Part shown: in pieces, positions 51,924-60,400 of the stretch
Numbering within the stretch: the first letter of the stretch is position 1
Layout of the letters: every line of letters starts with the position of its first letter
Assembly (NCBI GenBank): GCA_964624475.1
Contig: CAZUYC010000001.1
Span: forward strand, 48,166-112,165
Length of the DNA stretch: 64,000 nt
Direction of reading: 5' to 3'
Source: CAZUYC01 sp964624475
Lineage (GTDB): Bacteria; Myxococcota_A; UBA9160; SMWR01
Made by a program: the position numbers and the translations under genes
Notes under the pieces: model-generated
Databases searched by the model: none
Told to the model about the DNA's origin: nothing
What the model saw: only the letters and a program-made list of their open reading frames with translations

Positions 51924-51977
51924 TCGCGGCCCGGGCGTATCTGCGGGTGGGAGCGCTCGTTCCGAGGACCGGAGGGC

Positions 51978-52961
51978 ATGGACCCGAAGCAGCGGTACAG
52001 CGAGCAGGAGATCGCGCTGCTCGTGGTCGACCCGGACCAGGTCGATGACGAGGATCTCTGGCAGGCGTGTCGCCAGGATCCGGAGATCGGGCGCAGCGCC
52101 CACGAGCTCAGCCGCCTGCGCTTTCTGCTCCAGTCGGACCGCTCCCCCGATCCGAGCCCCGAGCCCCCCGCCGACCTGCGCGCGCGCTATCGGAGCGACC
52201 CGACCGGGCTCTCGGCCGAGGAGCGAGCGCGCATCGAGCTCCACCTGGCGACGGCCGCCGAGCCGGACGAGGGGCAGGGCGCAGCCGAGCGCTTCGATTT
52301 CCACCGGATCGCCCCGCGAGAGCCCCGCGCCCGTTGGCTCAACGCGATGGCGTCGACGCTCTTCGCTGCGCCGCTCCGCTACGCCCTCGCCGGGGCCCTG
52401 TGCTTCTTGCTCGGCGTCCTGTCGGTGAGCCCATTCGAGTCGATCTTCCTCGGCTCCGAGCCTCCCGTGCTCGTCGCGGCCAGCAACCCCTCGCTGCCGC
52501 AAGAGCTGAGCGAGCTGCGGGAGAGGCTCCAGGAGCTCGAGATCCGCCAGGAGGATGCAGCCCTGGGGCACGCTCCCGAGGCGAAACCCGCCTCCGCACC
52601 CGCCGAATGGGTGGCGGTCACGATGGGAGTGGCGCCCCGCGAGCCCTCGGAGCTCACGGCGTCGGGCATCGCGTACGACCCGGGCGGCCTCTTCGCCACC
52701 GTCCGACGATCCCTCTTCCAGCACGATCTTCCGGCCGGGAGCGAGATTCTGATCGAGAACCCGGCAACCCGGGCGAGCGTTCGCGTCGCCGTCGTCGACA
52801 GCCACGCGGACGAGGTGGCCCGGGAGAACCGGGACCCGCTTCGGAACCCCCGCATCAACCTCTCGCCCGGCGCCATGCGCGCCCTCGGCTACTCCGAGCT
52901 GGCCAACCGCCCCTTGCGCTACCGGGTCCTGCGCGTCGGGGGGGAGGGCGCGACGGCGTAG
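51978..52961 (+). CDS. Putative anti-sigma factor with C-terminal RlpA-like double-psi barrel (327 aa)
   Basis: The ATG at 51978 is 54 bp after the sigma factor. The N-terminal half (about 1-125) is charged and soluble; one membrane helix lies at about 133-152 (LRYALAGALCFLLGVLSV), followed by a coiled coil (about 170-190). A periplasmic domain ends the protein: TASGIAYDPGGLFATVRRSL, AGSEILIENPATRASVRVAV, ARENRDPLRNPRINLSPGAM. The last part follows the RlpA/double-psi pattern with the conserved Asp (VVDSHADE). The topology is that of a sigma/anti-sigma pair in which the periplasmic domain senses peptidoglycan or a related ligand. It could also be just a secreted structural protein. Confidence 0.65.
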   Translation: MDPKQRYSEQEIALLVVDPDQVDDEDLWQACRQDPEIGRSAHELSRLRFLLQSDRSPDPSPEPPADLRARYRSDPTGLSAEERARIELHLATAAEPDEGQGAAERFDFHRIAPREPRARWLNAMASTLFAAPLRYALAGALCFLLGVLSVSPFESIFLGSEPPVLVAASNPSLPQELSELRERLQELEIRQEDAALGHAPEAKPASAPAEWVAVTMGVAPREPSELTASGIAYDPGGLFATVRRSLFQHDLPAGSEILIENPATRASVRVAVVDSHADEVARENRDPLRNPRINLSPGAMRALGYSELANRPLRYRVLRVGGEGATA

Positions 52962-53010
52962 GAGGCCGACTCGAGAGTCGGCCTCCGCGCAGCGAGCCGA
53001 AGGCGAGTTG
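52961..53010. terminator. Perfect 12-bp hairpin after the anti-sigma gene with REP-like tail
   Basis: GGAGGCCGACTC (52961-52972) pairs exactly with GAGTCGGCCTCC (52975-52986) around GA. It starts at the last base of the stop codon. The tail GCGCAGCGAGCCGAAGGCGA follows, shared with the repeat at 12173-12214. No T-run, so it may be a repeat element, an RNA stabiliser or a terminator. Confidence 0.6.
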
Positions 53011-53230
53011 GCGGACGGCGCCACCCTGCCCGTTCTGGCTTTCTGGCTTCCGCCTGCCGGGTGGCCCTCCCCGCCTCGCTCCCCGCGCTCTCCCGGCTCG
53101 AGCGTCCGGAACAGCAAGTTCGCAGGGAGCGCGCGTATCCATCCGCAGGAGGTCCAGCGCGGTGCAGGTGGCTCGGCCCGCCCTCCGTTCCTTTCCGCCG
53201 GGGTTCGACACCGTACCGTGTTCGATCCGC

Positions 53231-54796
53231 TTGCGCGCCGGTCGCGCCTGGAGACGCGCGCGGCTCGCGATCACTACTTTGCTCCTCGCCGCCTGGTCAT
53301 GGGCTCCGCTCGCGAACCCACCCGCCGTGCCTCGGCTCGACGCCGAGATCGCCCGACAGGTGGAGCGCGCGGTCGAGGGAAGGCTCGGCCTTCGGGGCCT
53401 CCTGCCCGTGCGCCGAGAGAGCGGCGAGATGCTCGCCGGCGAGAGCCGGAGCTTCGAGATCGACCTGCGCCGCGGCGAGGAGTTCCTCGCCGTCGGGGCT
53501 TGCGACGAGGGCTGCGCCGACCTCGACCTCGCGCTCACCGGTCCACGGGACGCGCCCTGGGACGCCGACCAGAGGCCGGATGCCTTCCCCGTCGCCGGCG
53601 GACTCGTCACGAGGAGCGGTCGCTACACGCTCCGGGTCGCGATGGCGACCTGCACGCAGCTCTGTCGCTTCTCGCTGGAGCTCCTGGTCGCCCGTCTCGG
53701 CACGACCCCGACGGGGCGCGATCGGCTGGCGGAGGCCGCCCGGGTGCACGACGCGCTCGTCGCCCGGGCCGTGGCGGCCTTCCGGGCCGAGGGGCACGAG
53801 CTCGCGGTGCTCGACGGGTTCCGGCAGCCGTCTCTCGGGGGCGGGCGGCAGGAAACCTTCTCGATCGACGTCCCGCGCGCGGGGAACATCCTGGTCGCCG
53901 CCGACTGCGACTTCGGCTGCGAGGACCTCGATCTCTTCGTCGAGGACGCCTTCGGATCCCCGCTGGCAGGGGATCAGGACCCCGATCCCGAGCCGCGGCT
54001 CTGGGTCGAGGTGCCCGCTCCGGGGAGCTACCGGGTCACCGTGCGCATGGAGCACTGCCGCGACGAGCCCTGTGCGTACGTCGCCTCGGTGCTGGCGGAA
54101 GCTCCGCACTCGCCCGCGCTCGGGAGCGTGGGCGGTCAGGGAACCTGCTTCGCGGTGCATCCCGGAGGACTCGTCGCGACGGCCGCGCACGTCGTCGCGG
54201 GGGCGGCGGCGCTGCGCGTGCACCTGCCCGACGGCAACGCCTTCGAGGCCGAGCTCCACGCCATCGACCCCGCGAACGACCTCGCGGTGCTCCGCATCCC
54301 GCAGCCGACGCCCGACTATCTGCCGCTCGCCCCTGCGGACTCCGCGGCGCTCGGCCAGCGGGTCTTCACCCTGGGCTTCCCCGCCGTGGCGATCCTGGGC
54401 GAGGATCCCAAGTTCACGGACGGGGTCATCGCGGCCCTCTCCGGCCCGGTCGACCGACCCGCGCTCCTCCAGATCACGGTGCCGATCCAACCGGGCAGCT
54501 CCGGCGGTCCGCTCGTCACGGAACAGGGCTACGCCGTCGGCGTGGTGACCAGCGTCACGAACCCCGACTTCTTCCTCGCGGCGACGGGCCAGCCCCCGCA
54601 GAGCGTCAACTACGCGGCGCGATCCGACTTCCTAGCCCGCCTGCTCCCGGAGATCGAGGCGGAGCCGCCTCCCGTCGACCGCTCTCGCGCCATCGCCCGC
54701 GCCCGCTCCGCCGCGTGCTGGGTCGAAGCCGCCGGCGGGCGGTTCAGCCACCCCGAGCCCCGAACTCGCGGATCAGGCCGCATCGGCGGTTCCTGA
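53231..54796 (+). CDS. Trypsin-like serine protease with two PPC-like domains (521 aa)
   Basis: The frame is open far upstream as a shadow; the signal region LAITTLLLAAWSWAPLA fixes the start close to TTG 53231. Two Cys-paired beta domains follow (GACDEGCADLDLALTGPRDA and ADCDFGCEDLDLFVEDAFG, about 70-150 and 195-270), resembling pre-peptidase C-terminal domains. The protease has the triad His in GLVATAAHVVAGA, Asp in DPANDLAVLRI and Ser in QPGSSGGPLVTEQGYAVGV. It acts outside the cytoplasm as a DegP/S1-type peptidase. It is the third gene after the sigma factor, perhaps a target of its regulon. Confidence 0.85.
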   Translation: MRAGRAWRRARLAITTLLLAAWSWAPLANPPAVPRLDAEIARQVERAVEGRLGLRGLLPVRRESGEMLAGESRSFEIDLRRGEEFLAVGACDEGCADLDLALTGPRDAPWDADQRPDAFPVAGGLVTRSGRYTLRVAMATCTQLCRFSLELLVARLGTTPTGRDRLAEAARVHDALVARAVAAFRAEGHELAVLDGFRQPSLGGGRQETFSIDVPRAGNILVAADCDFGCEDLDLFVEDAFGSPLAGDQDPDPEPRLWVEVPAPGSYRVTVRMEHCRDEPCAYVASVLAEAPHSPALGSVGGQGTCFAVHPGGLVATAAHVVAGAAALRVHLPDGNAFEAELHAIDPANDLAVLRIPQPTPDYLPLAPADSAALGQRVFTLGFPAVAILGEDPKFTDGVIAALSGPVDRPALLQITVPIQPGSSGGPLVTEQGYAVGVVTSVTNPDFFLAATGQPPQSVNYAARSDFLARLLPEIEAEPPPVDRSRAIARARSAACWVEAAGGRFSHPEPRTRGSGRIGGS

Positions 54797-54857
54797 CCCC
54801 GCATCCTTGATCTCCCGCACCACGCCGCGAACCCGGAAGCACCGCCCGCTCGTGAGA

Positions 54858-54968
54858 TCATGCTGGAAGCGTCGGAGGCGTCTTGGTCGCGAGCTTGGCC
54901 CGGCGCAGCGTGGCAGCCGATTGCACCGCAACGTCGCCGAGCTCGTAGGTCTCGTCGTCGGTTATCAT
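54858..54968 (-). pseudogene. Remnant of a homoserine-O-acetyltransferase-like hydrolase (36 codons)
   Basis: The minus strand from ATG 54968 (GAGGAGCCG upstream) reads TYELGDVAVQSAATLRRAKL, ATKTPPTLPA and stops. It matches the N-terminus of MetX-type alpha/beta hydrolases (YELGDVxLQSGxTLxxAxLAYKTYGTLN). Everything after the first beta strands is absent. The rest of 54797-55006 shows no gene. Confidence 0.65.
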
Positions 54969-55006
54969 CGGCTCCTCTCGAAATGGCGACGCAACTACCT
55001 CCGCCG

Positions 55007-56317
55007 TCAGCCGCGATATCCGCGGCGAAACAGCCGGTCGACCGGGGTCTCTTCCAGCACCTCGACTGCGCGCGCGAGCCCTCTGTCCGCGCCGAGCGCG
55101 CGTTCCAGGCCGGTGTTGCAGACGGCGATCGCCTGTTCGAGCGCTTCGACCGGACGCGGGCGACGACCGCTGCTGCCGGCGATCAGGACGTTGGCGAGGT
55201 AGCCGAGCTCTTCGATGCGTTGGGAGAAGAGCTCGGGTTCTTGCAGTCGTAGCTCGACCAGCGCCGCCTGCAGTAGCAGCCCCGGCTTCTCCGCCGCCGT
55301 CAGCTTCGAGCGCTCGGCCCGGGCGCGCTGGCCGCCCCTCTTCGCAGCCGCGGGCCCGGCCGCGAGCGCAGCCAGCGGCTGCTGGCGCGTCGGCCCGACT
55401 ACGGCGGCGTCCTCGAGCAAGTGCACGAGCTTACTCACGTCGGCGGCAGGCCGAGTAGGCTTCGTGTCGCTCGCGCGCGCCGCGCTCTCGGCCGGCCGCG
55501 CCGCCTTCTCGCCCGCCAGCGCGCGAAAGTAGGTCTCTGTCATGGGGTCGCGCGTCTCGAGCTGCTCGCCGCGCCGCGCCAGCTCGAGAAAGCTACGCGC
55601 ATCCGCCGGCACGACGAAGCCCTCGGCCGCGCGCCGATCCTCGCGCTCGCCCGCGACGTCGCCCTCCAAGCTCTCGTCCGACCTCAGCACCTCGTACGAC
55701 CCACCTTGCTCCTCGATGTACTCCGAGCTGAGCGCGCAGCACTGCTCCAGGATCGCGCGCAGCAGGTCGTGATGGTCGCGATCGAGCGCGAGCAGCGCGG
55801 CCCAGACCACGTCCCAATGCATCGGATCGCGCGCCAGCAAGCGAAACTCCTCCCATTCTTCGAACAGCGCTGCGCCTAGCGCGCGTTCGAGGCGTTCGAG
55901 GTCTTCGCTCGGTGCGCTGAATCTCTGCCCCAGCGCATCCATGTCGACCACCAGCACCAGGCGATGCACCGCGAGCGTGAACAGGTCGCGTGGCAACGCA
56001 CACAACTGTTCGATCAGGAAGGCTTCGCCGCCCTCGAACATGATCTCGAGCCAGAGCGCGAAGCGCTCGGGCCGGAACTGCTCGTCTTCGCCCGGGGACG
56101 CGGCGCGCCACAGATCCTGATCGAACACGCCCTGCAGCTGCTCGCTGCTGGCGAGCGCCACCAGCTCGCCGGCGTCTTCGAGACCGACTCGATCGATCAG
56201 CCTGCCGAGAACCGGCGCGGGCAGCTCGCGCACCGCGGCCACCAGCTCGGGCCGCTCCAGGATACGCATCAGCAACTGCGTCGACGACCCAGGCCGGGTA
56301 CGGACGAGCGAGGTCAT
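55007..56317 (-). CDS. DUF6178 family protein, possibly C-terminally truncated (436 aa)
   Basis: I start at ATG 56317; upstream residues of the frame are not conserved. Family pattern: RLIDRVGLEDAGELVALASS, EQLQGVFDQDLWR, FALWLEIMFEGGEAFLIEQL and RDPMHWDVVWAALLALDRDH. Low-complexity Ala-rich linkers occur at about 255-330. The protein ends EVLEETPVDRLFRRGYRG, a point where longer relatives continue with a helical C-terminal domain, so it may be cut short, and the neighbouring remnant supports local decay. DUF6178 proteins are found mainly in deltaproteobacterial-type lineages; function unknown. Confidence 0.75.
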   Translation of the reverse strand: MTSLVRTRPGSSTQLLMRILERPELVAAVRELPAPVLGRLIDRVGLEDAGELVALASSEQLQGVFDQDLWRAASPGEDEQFRPERFALWLEIMFEGGEAFLIEQLCALPRDLFTLAVHRLVLVVDMDALGQRFSAPSEDLERLERALGAALFEEWEEFRLLARDPMHWDVVWAALLALDRDHHDLLRAILEQCCALSSEYIEEQGGSYEVLRSDESLEGDVAGEREDRRAAEGFVVPADARSFLELARRGEQLETRDPMTETYFRALAGEKAARPAESAARASDTKPTRPAADVSKLVHLLEDAAVVGPTRQQPLAALAAGPAAAKRGGQRARAERSKLTAAEKPGLLLQAALVELRLQEPELFSQRIEELGYLANVLIAGSSGRRPRPVEALEQAIAVCNTGLERALGADRGLARAVEVLEETPVDRLFRRGYRG

Positions 56318-56927
56318 ACGGACTCCTCTCGTGCGTGGGCTGGAGCCCATTCTCGCCGTCCGCTCGAATACTTCCTAGCTGTCGATTTCTTGGCCGGTTC
56401 AGTATCATGGGTGGGGTCGATCAGCGCTGGGTGAACCGCGGCCGAGTGCTACGAGGGCCGTGTCAAAAAAAAACCTGCGGCGGCAGAGCCAGTGTTCGGG
56501 ATCTCGGCTGCGCTCGCGACGTGGAATGCAGCAGACGCCGAGCGGTGGCTCGAATCTCATTAGGAGCCCCGGGATATCGCCCGATCTTCGAGGCTACGAA
56601 CGCAGACGAGCCCGACTCGTGCGGCCGAACGCGTTCCCCGTCCAGTTCATCACTTCGATCCCCGTCCTCTCGGCGGAACGATCGCGACTGGCCAGGCGTC
56701 CCCGGCCCCGCCTGCGAGGCGGCGTCTCCGGTTGCTGCTACACCGCGAGGGGGAGAAGTGAGCTAAGTCATGGTCGGGCCGGCGAGTGTCATTTCTCGCG
56801 ACCTTGATCCCACCCCTGAGAGCCCGTCGCTTGTCGAAGGTCGATCTCGTCGTTGTTGCAGAAGTAGAGTTGAGCCATGGGGGGACCATTTCTTGCGGCG
56901 TGTAGGAAGGACGAGACGTGGGTCTGT
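56318..56927. other. Gene-poor stretch downstream of the defence operon
   Basis: This 610-bp stretch has lower GC than its surroundings and no convincing ORF on either strand. In defence loci of this type helicase or nuclease genes often follow the ATPase; here nothing recognisable remains. A run of nine A lies at 56465-56473. Confidence 0.6.
56465..56486 (-). terminator. Possible intrinsic terminator on the minus strand
   Basis: Read on the minus strand, a short GC-rich stem (CTGC-CGCC-GCAG, 56486-56475) is followed by G and then nine T (56473-56465). The stem is weak, about 440 bp beyond the DUF499 stop. It may end the operon or an extinct gene. Confidence 0.35.
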
Positions 56928-59900
56928 TTATTCGTCCTCGAATCCGTGGTTCGAGAATTTCAGCGTGCGGCAGTTCTCGGTGACGATGCGGACAACGTTC
57001 TTGGGTACACCTTCCGGGACCTCGGCGTCGATCTCGAGGGTCACCGTGACCTTGGCGCCGACGAGGCCGACCAGGTGGGAGAGGACCTCATCAGCGATTC
57101 GGCTGGCTTCGAGCCCCGCGCGGCTCTCGGCGAGCGCGACCGTGCCGTGGAAGCGCCGGGGCGGGCGTTCCTCACGCTCGCGCTTGTCCCCTGCGTCTTC
57201 CCCACCCTCGCGCTTGCCCTCCCCCGGCCCCTCATCCTTCACCTCTCCCTTCTCTGAGGGCGTCTCCGCTTCCTGCTGCCGCAGCGCCCGCTCGGGCTTC
57301 ACCAGGAGCCCGATGGGGTTCCCGTCTGTGAGGTTGACGAGCTGACCGCAGCGGAGCCCGCGGTACCGATCGGCTCCCTCGTCGAAGCTGTCGGCGTAGG
57401 CGAAGGAGTCCTGGCGCCAGGTCAGGAGGTCCAGGCCACCGCGAATCGCCGCCATCAACACCGCGGGCTCGGAGAGTCGAGGGAGGTAGAGGTAACGCCC
57501 GAAGTCCTCGGCGAGCTGGCGGATCTGCGCGTGGTCCCCGCGCCAGAGCGGTACCCCATCGAGATGCTTCTGGAAAATGGTCGAGCCGAGCGAGGTCACC
57601 AGCAGCTCGTCGCTCCGGAGCTTCTTGCTCGCCCGCGGGGCGAGCGCGTCGCCGCCGGCGAGCCGAATGGCCTGCCAGGTGATCGGCGCCTGCGGGTTCG
57701 CCTGCTCTGGCGCCAACAGCCACTGGTACGTCTCGGGCAAGCGCGCCGTAACCGCACTGTCAGCAGCCTGCTTCTGGGTCTCGGCCTGCCGCACCTGGTG
57801 CGGGTCCAGGTTGAGCGGCTCCTTCTCCGCCACGATCGACTCCCACGCCAGGAACCTGCGCAGCGCCTCGTCCAGGTCCTGCAGCCGGACCTTGTCGGCC
57901 GCGAGGAAGACCAGCGTGTTGCGATAGAGGCGCGGGGTGTTCCCGCGCGACTCGAGGATCGCCCGCGCCGCCGCCTCGGCCGCGCTGCCGGGCTCCTTCG
58001 TGTACGAATGCTCAGAGGGCAACACCACCAGCCGGGCGTCGAGGTCGTCGGGCACGTCTGCGCCCGAGCGCGGCAGTGGGTGGATGCGCGAGAAGTCGCC
58101 GGTCTTGCGCAGGTCGGTGCGCAACCGCTCGTCCAGCTCCTGCGCCACCTTGTCTGGATCGCGCTTGAGCTGCTCGGCACGATCCTCTGCGAGCTTGGTG
58201 ACCGTCGGCTGGGTGGCGTACCAGAAGCGCGGTCCGTCCTGATAGAGGTAGGTCGCCGCCGCTGCGAGCCGCCGCAGCGCATCGCCGAACACCGCCGGCG
58301 ACTCGCCCGGCATCACACAGCCGAGCTTCACCCGGCGATCCTCGAGCCCACGGTGCGCCGCGGCCGCGGTGGGCGCTGAGCCCATGTAGATGGTGCGCGC
58401 CACCCGCCGCGTCGCGTGCAGCTTGCCCAGGTTCGGCTGCTCGGCATCGATCTTGAGCGGCAGAGAGCTGGGCCCGTCCACGTCCTTCTCGATGATGGGC
58501 GCCCAGTTGTCCGAGAGGTAACGCGTCAGCTCGGACTGCACGCGCGGATCGTCGATCGGCACGGTGGACGGCAGGATCAGCGGGTTCTTGTCGCCCTTCT
58601 CCCACAGGCTGTGGATCACCGCCGCCATCAGGCGCAGCACGCCGCGCGTGCGCTGGAACTTCAGCAGCGTGGACCAGTCGGTGTAGAGCCGGTCGAAGAT
58701 CTCAGGGTGGATCGGATACGCGGATTGGATGCGCTTCTCGTAGTCGGCTCCCTTGCACTCGGGCGGAAACTCCGCGCTCTGTGAGTGATAGAGATCAGCA
58801 AAGGCGCGCGCGGTCACGTCGCGCTGCTTGTACTGCTCACCCGGGATCGGCTCAAACAGCCGCCGCCGCACGATCTCGAATCCCTCTTCGGCAGTCGCAG
58901 GTCGCCATGACGACTCGAGGCGGCCGACCACGTTGCGCAGACGCTCCAGCGCCTCGCGGCCGCGAATCCCGCCCACTTCCGCGTCGTCGGCCTGCGTATG
59001 AGGCGAGCCCTGGGTGTCCGAGGCCGGCAGCGAGATAACGAGCAAGCAGTTGCCGGCCAGCTTGGCCGACTCGGTGAGCGCCTGCGCGAAGGTGAACTGG
59101 GTCTCGAATCCGCCGGCCGGCAGGTCACTCTGGTCGTGGAGCTGACGCGCGTAGGCAACCCACTCATCGATGAGAATCAGGCACGGCCCATACTCCTTGA
59201 ACAGCTCGCGCAGCACGTCGCCCGGGTTTGTGGCATTCTCGTCGTCAGCCTTCACGCGCGCGAAGGCCTTCTTGCCTCCGAGTTGCCAGGCCAACTCGCC
59301 CCAAAGCGTGCGCACCACCGTCCCGTCCGGCTTGGTGACGGGGTTGCCGGGTGAGATCTTGTTCCCCACTAGCACCACGCACTTCACCTTGAGCAGAATC
59401 TTCACACCCGCCTCCGCCAGCACCGCGTCCACGCCCACCAGCTCACTTGGGTTCGCCCCGGAGAACAGGTGGTAGAGCGCCAGCATCGAGTGAGTCTTGC
59501 CGCCGCCGAAGTTGGTCTGGAGCTGCACCACCGGGTCGCCGCCCGTGCCCGAGATACGCCGCACGCCACCCACGAGCAGGCGCTTCAGACTCTCTGTGAG
59601 GTAAGTGCGGCGGAAGAACTCCTGCGGCTTCCTGTACTCGTCAGACCCCTCGCCCAGGTGTACCTGCCAAAGGTCCGCCGCGAACTCGGCCTGTTGGTAG
59701 CGCCCGCTCGCCACATCGGGGTGCGGTGTGACGACCTCGCGCCAGGCCCTGAGCGACCCGGCCGCCGCCGCCTCAATCAGCGAGCCCCCAGACTTCCGCT
59801 TCTCACCGCGTACCTGTTCATCGTAGATGAGCCGGCGTAGTTCCATCTTCATCTTGCCAACTTCATCAGCTTGGGGCGCCGACACCGCGGTCAGGAGCCG

Positions 59901-60254
59901 CGTTGTCGAGTCAAGCGCTCGGTCAGCGTCGTCGCCTGAGAACGGCTCCTGGTGCGCCCACTTGTTCCGCACATCCCGGAGCTCTGAAACAAGCGTGCGC
60001 TCAGCCTGCCCCAACGTTCGCTTGAAGATGCTATTCCATTGGTTCCAGAGAACGGCCAGCAGCGATGCGGCGTCCCACTGTGGGGGCTTCGCGTCTACAA
60101 ACAGTCTCACCTGTGTCTCTGCCACTGATTGGCGGACGATGCCGAGCCACCCCTGCGCGTCCTGCGCCTTCAGCTCCCGTTCAACAAAGGGTCGCAGGCC
60201 GTCCTTCAGCAGTTCCAGCGCCTTGCCAACGCGTTCATGATTGCTGACGGCCAT
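56928..60254 (-). CDS. DUF499 AAA-type ATPase with N-terminal Swt1-like HEPN domain (1108 aa)
   Basis: The ATG at 60254 begins MAVSNHERVGKALELLKDGL. Residues 1-125 form a HEPN-like helical domain with the Rx4H motif in LRDVRNKWAHQEPF (about 95-103). The ATPase carries Walker A in LQTNFGGGKTHSMLALYHL (about 250) and Walker B in CLILIDEWVAYARQ (about 355). A long DUF499 body follows, with a charged linker (about 1015-1050, ETPSEKGEVKDEGPGEGKRE) and a small beta-rich C-terminal domain. DUF499 (COG1483) ATPases are regular partners of DUF1156 methylases in phage-defence islands. It is the last recognisable gene of the operon, 146 bp after the kinase gene. Confidence 0.9.
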   Translation of the reverse strand: MAVSNHERVGKALELLKDGLRPFVERELKAQDAQGWLGIVRQSVAETQVRLFVDAKPPQWDAASLLAVLWNQWNSIFKRTLGQAERTLVSELRDVRNKWAHQEPFSGDDADRALDSTTRLLTAVSAPQADEVGKMKMELRRLIYDEQVRGEKRKSGGSLIEAAAAGSLRAWREVVTPHPDVASGRYQQAEFAADLWQVHLGEGSDEYRKPQEFFRRTYLTESLKRLLVGGVRRISGTGGDPVVQLQTNFGGGKTHSMLALYHLFSGANPSELVGVDAVLAEAGVKILLKVKCVVLVGNKISPGNPVTKPDGTVVRTLWGELAWQLGGKKAFARVKADDENATNPGDVLRELFKEYGPCLILIDEWVAYARQLHDQSDLPAGGFETQFTFAQALTESAKLAGNCLLVISLPASDTQGSPHTQADDAEVGGIRGREALERLRNVVGRLESSWRPATAEEGFEIVRRRLFEPIPGEQYKQRDVTARAFADLYHSQSAEFPPECKGADYEKRIQSAYPIHPEIFDRLYTDWSTLLKFQRTRGVLRLMAAVIHSLWEKGDKNPLILPSTVPIDDPRVQSELTRYLSDNWAPIIEKDVDGPSSLPLKIDAEQPNLGKLHATRRVARTIYMGSAPTAAAAHRGLEDRRVKLGCVMPGESPAVFGDALRRLAAAATYLYQDGPRFWYATQPTVTKLAEDRAEQLKRDPDKVAQELDERLRTDLRKTGDFSRIHPLPRSGADVPDDLDARLVVLPSEHSYTKEPGSAAEAAARAILESRGNTPRLYRNTLVFLAADKVRLQDLDEALRRFLAWESIVAEKEPLNLDPHQVRQAETQKQAADSAVTARLPETYQWLLAPEQANPQAPITWQAIRLAGGDALAPRASKKLRSDELLVTSLGSTIFQKHLDGVPLWRGDHAQIRQLAEDFGRYLYLPRLSEPAVLMAAIRGGLDLLTWRQDSFAYADSFDEGADRYRGLRCGQLVNLTDGNPIGLLVKPERALRQQEAETPSEKGEVKDEGPGEGKREGGEDAGDKREREERPPRRFHGTVALAESRAGLEASRIADEVLSHLVGLVGAKVTVTLEIDAEVPEGVPKNVVRIVTENCRTLKFSNHGFEDE

Positions 60255-60400
60255 CGTGGCAACCCTCTCTTCTTAGGTCCTTAGACCGTGGTGGCTTGAC
60301 TGAAGGATGGCGCTGACCGTGATCCAACTCTAACGGCCCATCGCTCGAACGCGTCCTACGCTTCTCGCCGGCACACCATTGGGCACGGCGATACTCGACT

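Noticed and set aside
52067..53230. N-terminal extension of the trypsin-like protease (909-aa frame)
   Set aside because: It overlaps the anti-sigma gene in another frame and is a composition shadow; the signal peptide marks the real start near 53231.
56650..56889. 79-aa minus-strand ORF downstream of DUF499
   Set aside because: No recognisable motif, Arg/Ser-rich and no ribosome-binding site; not supported as a gene.
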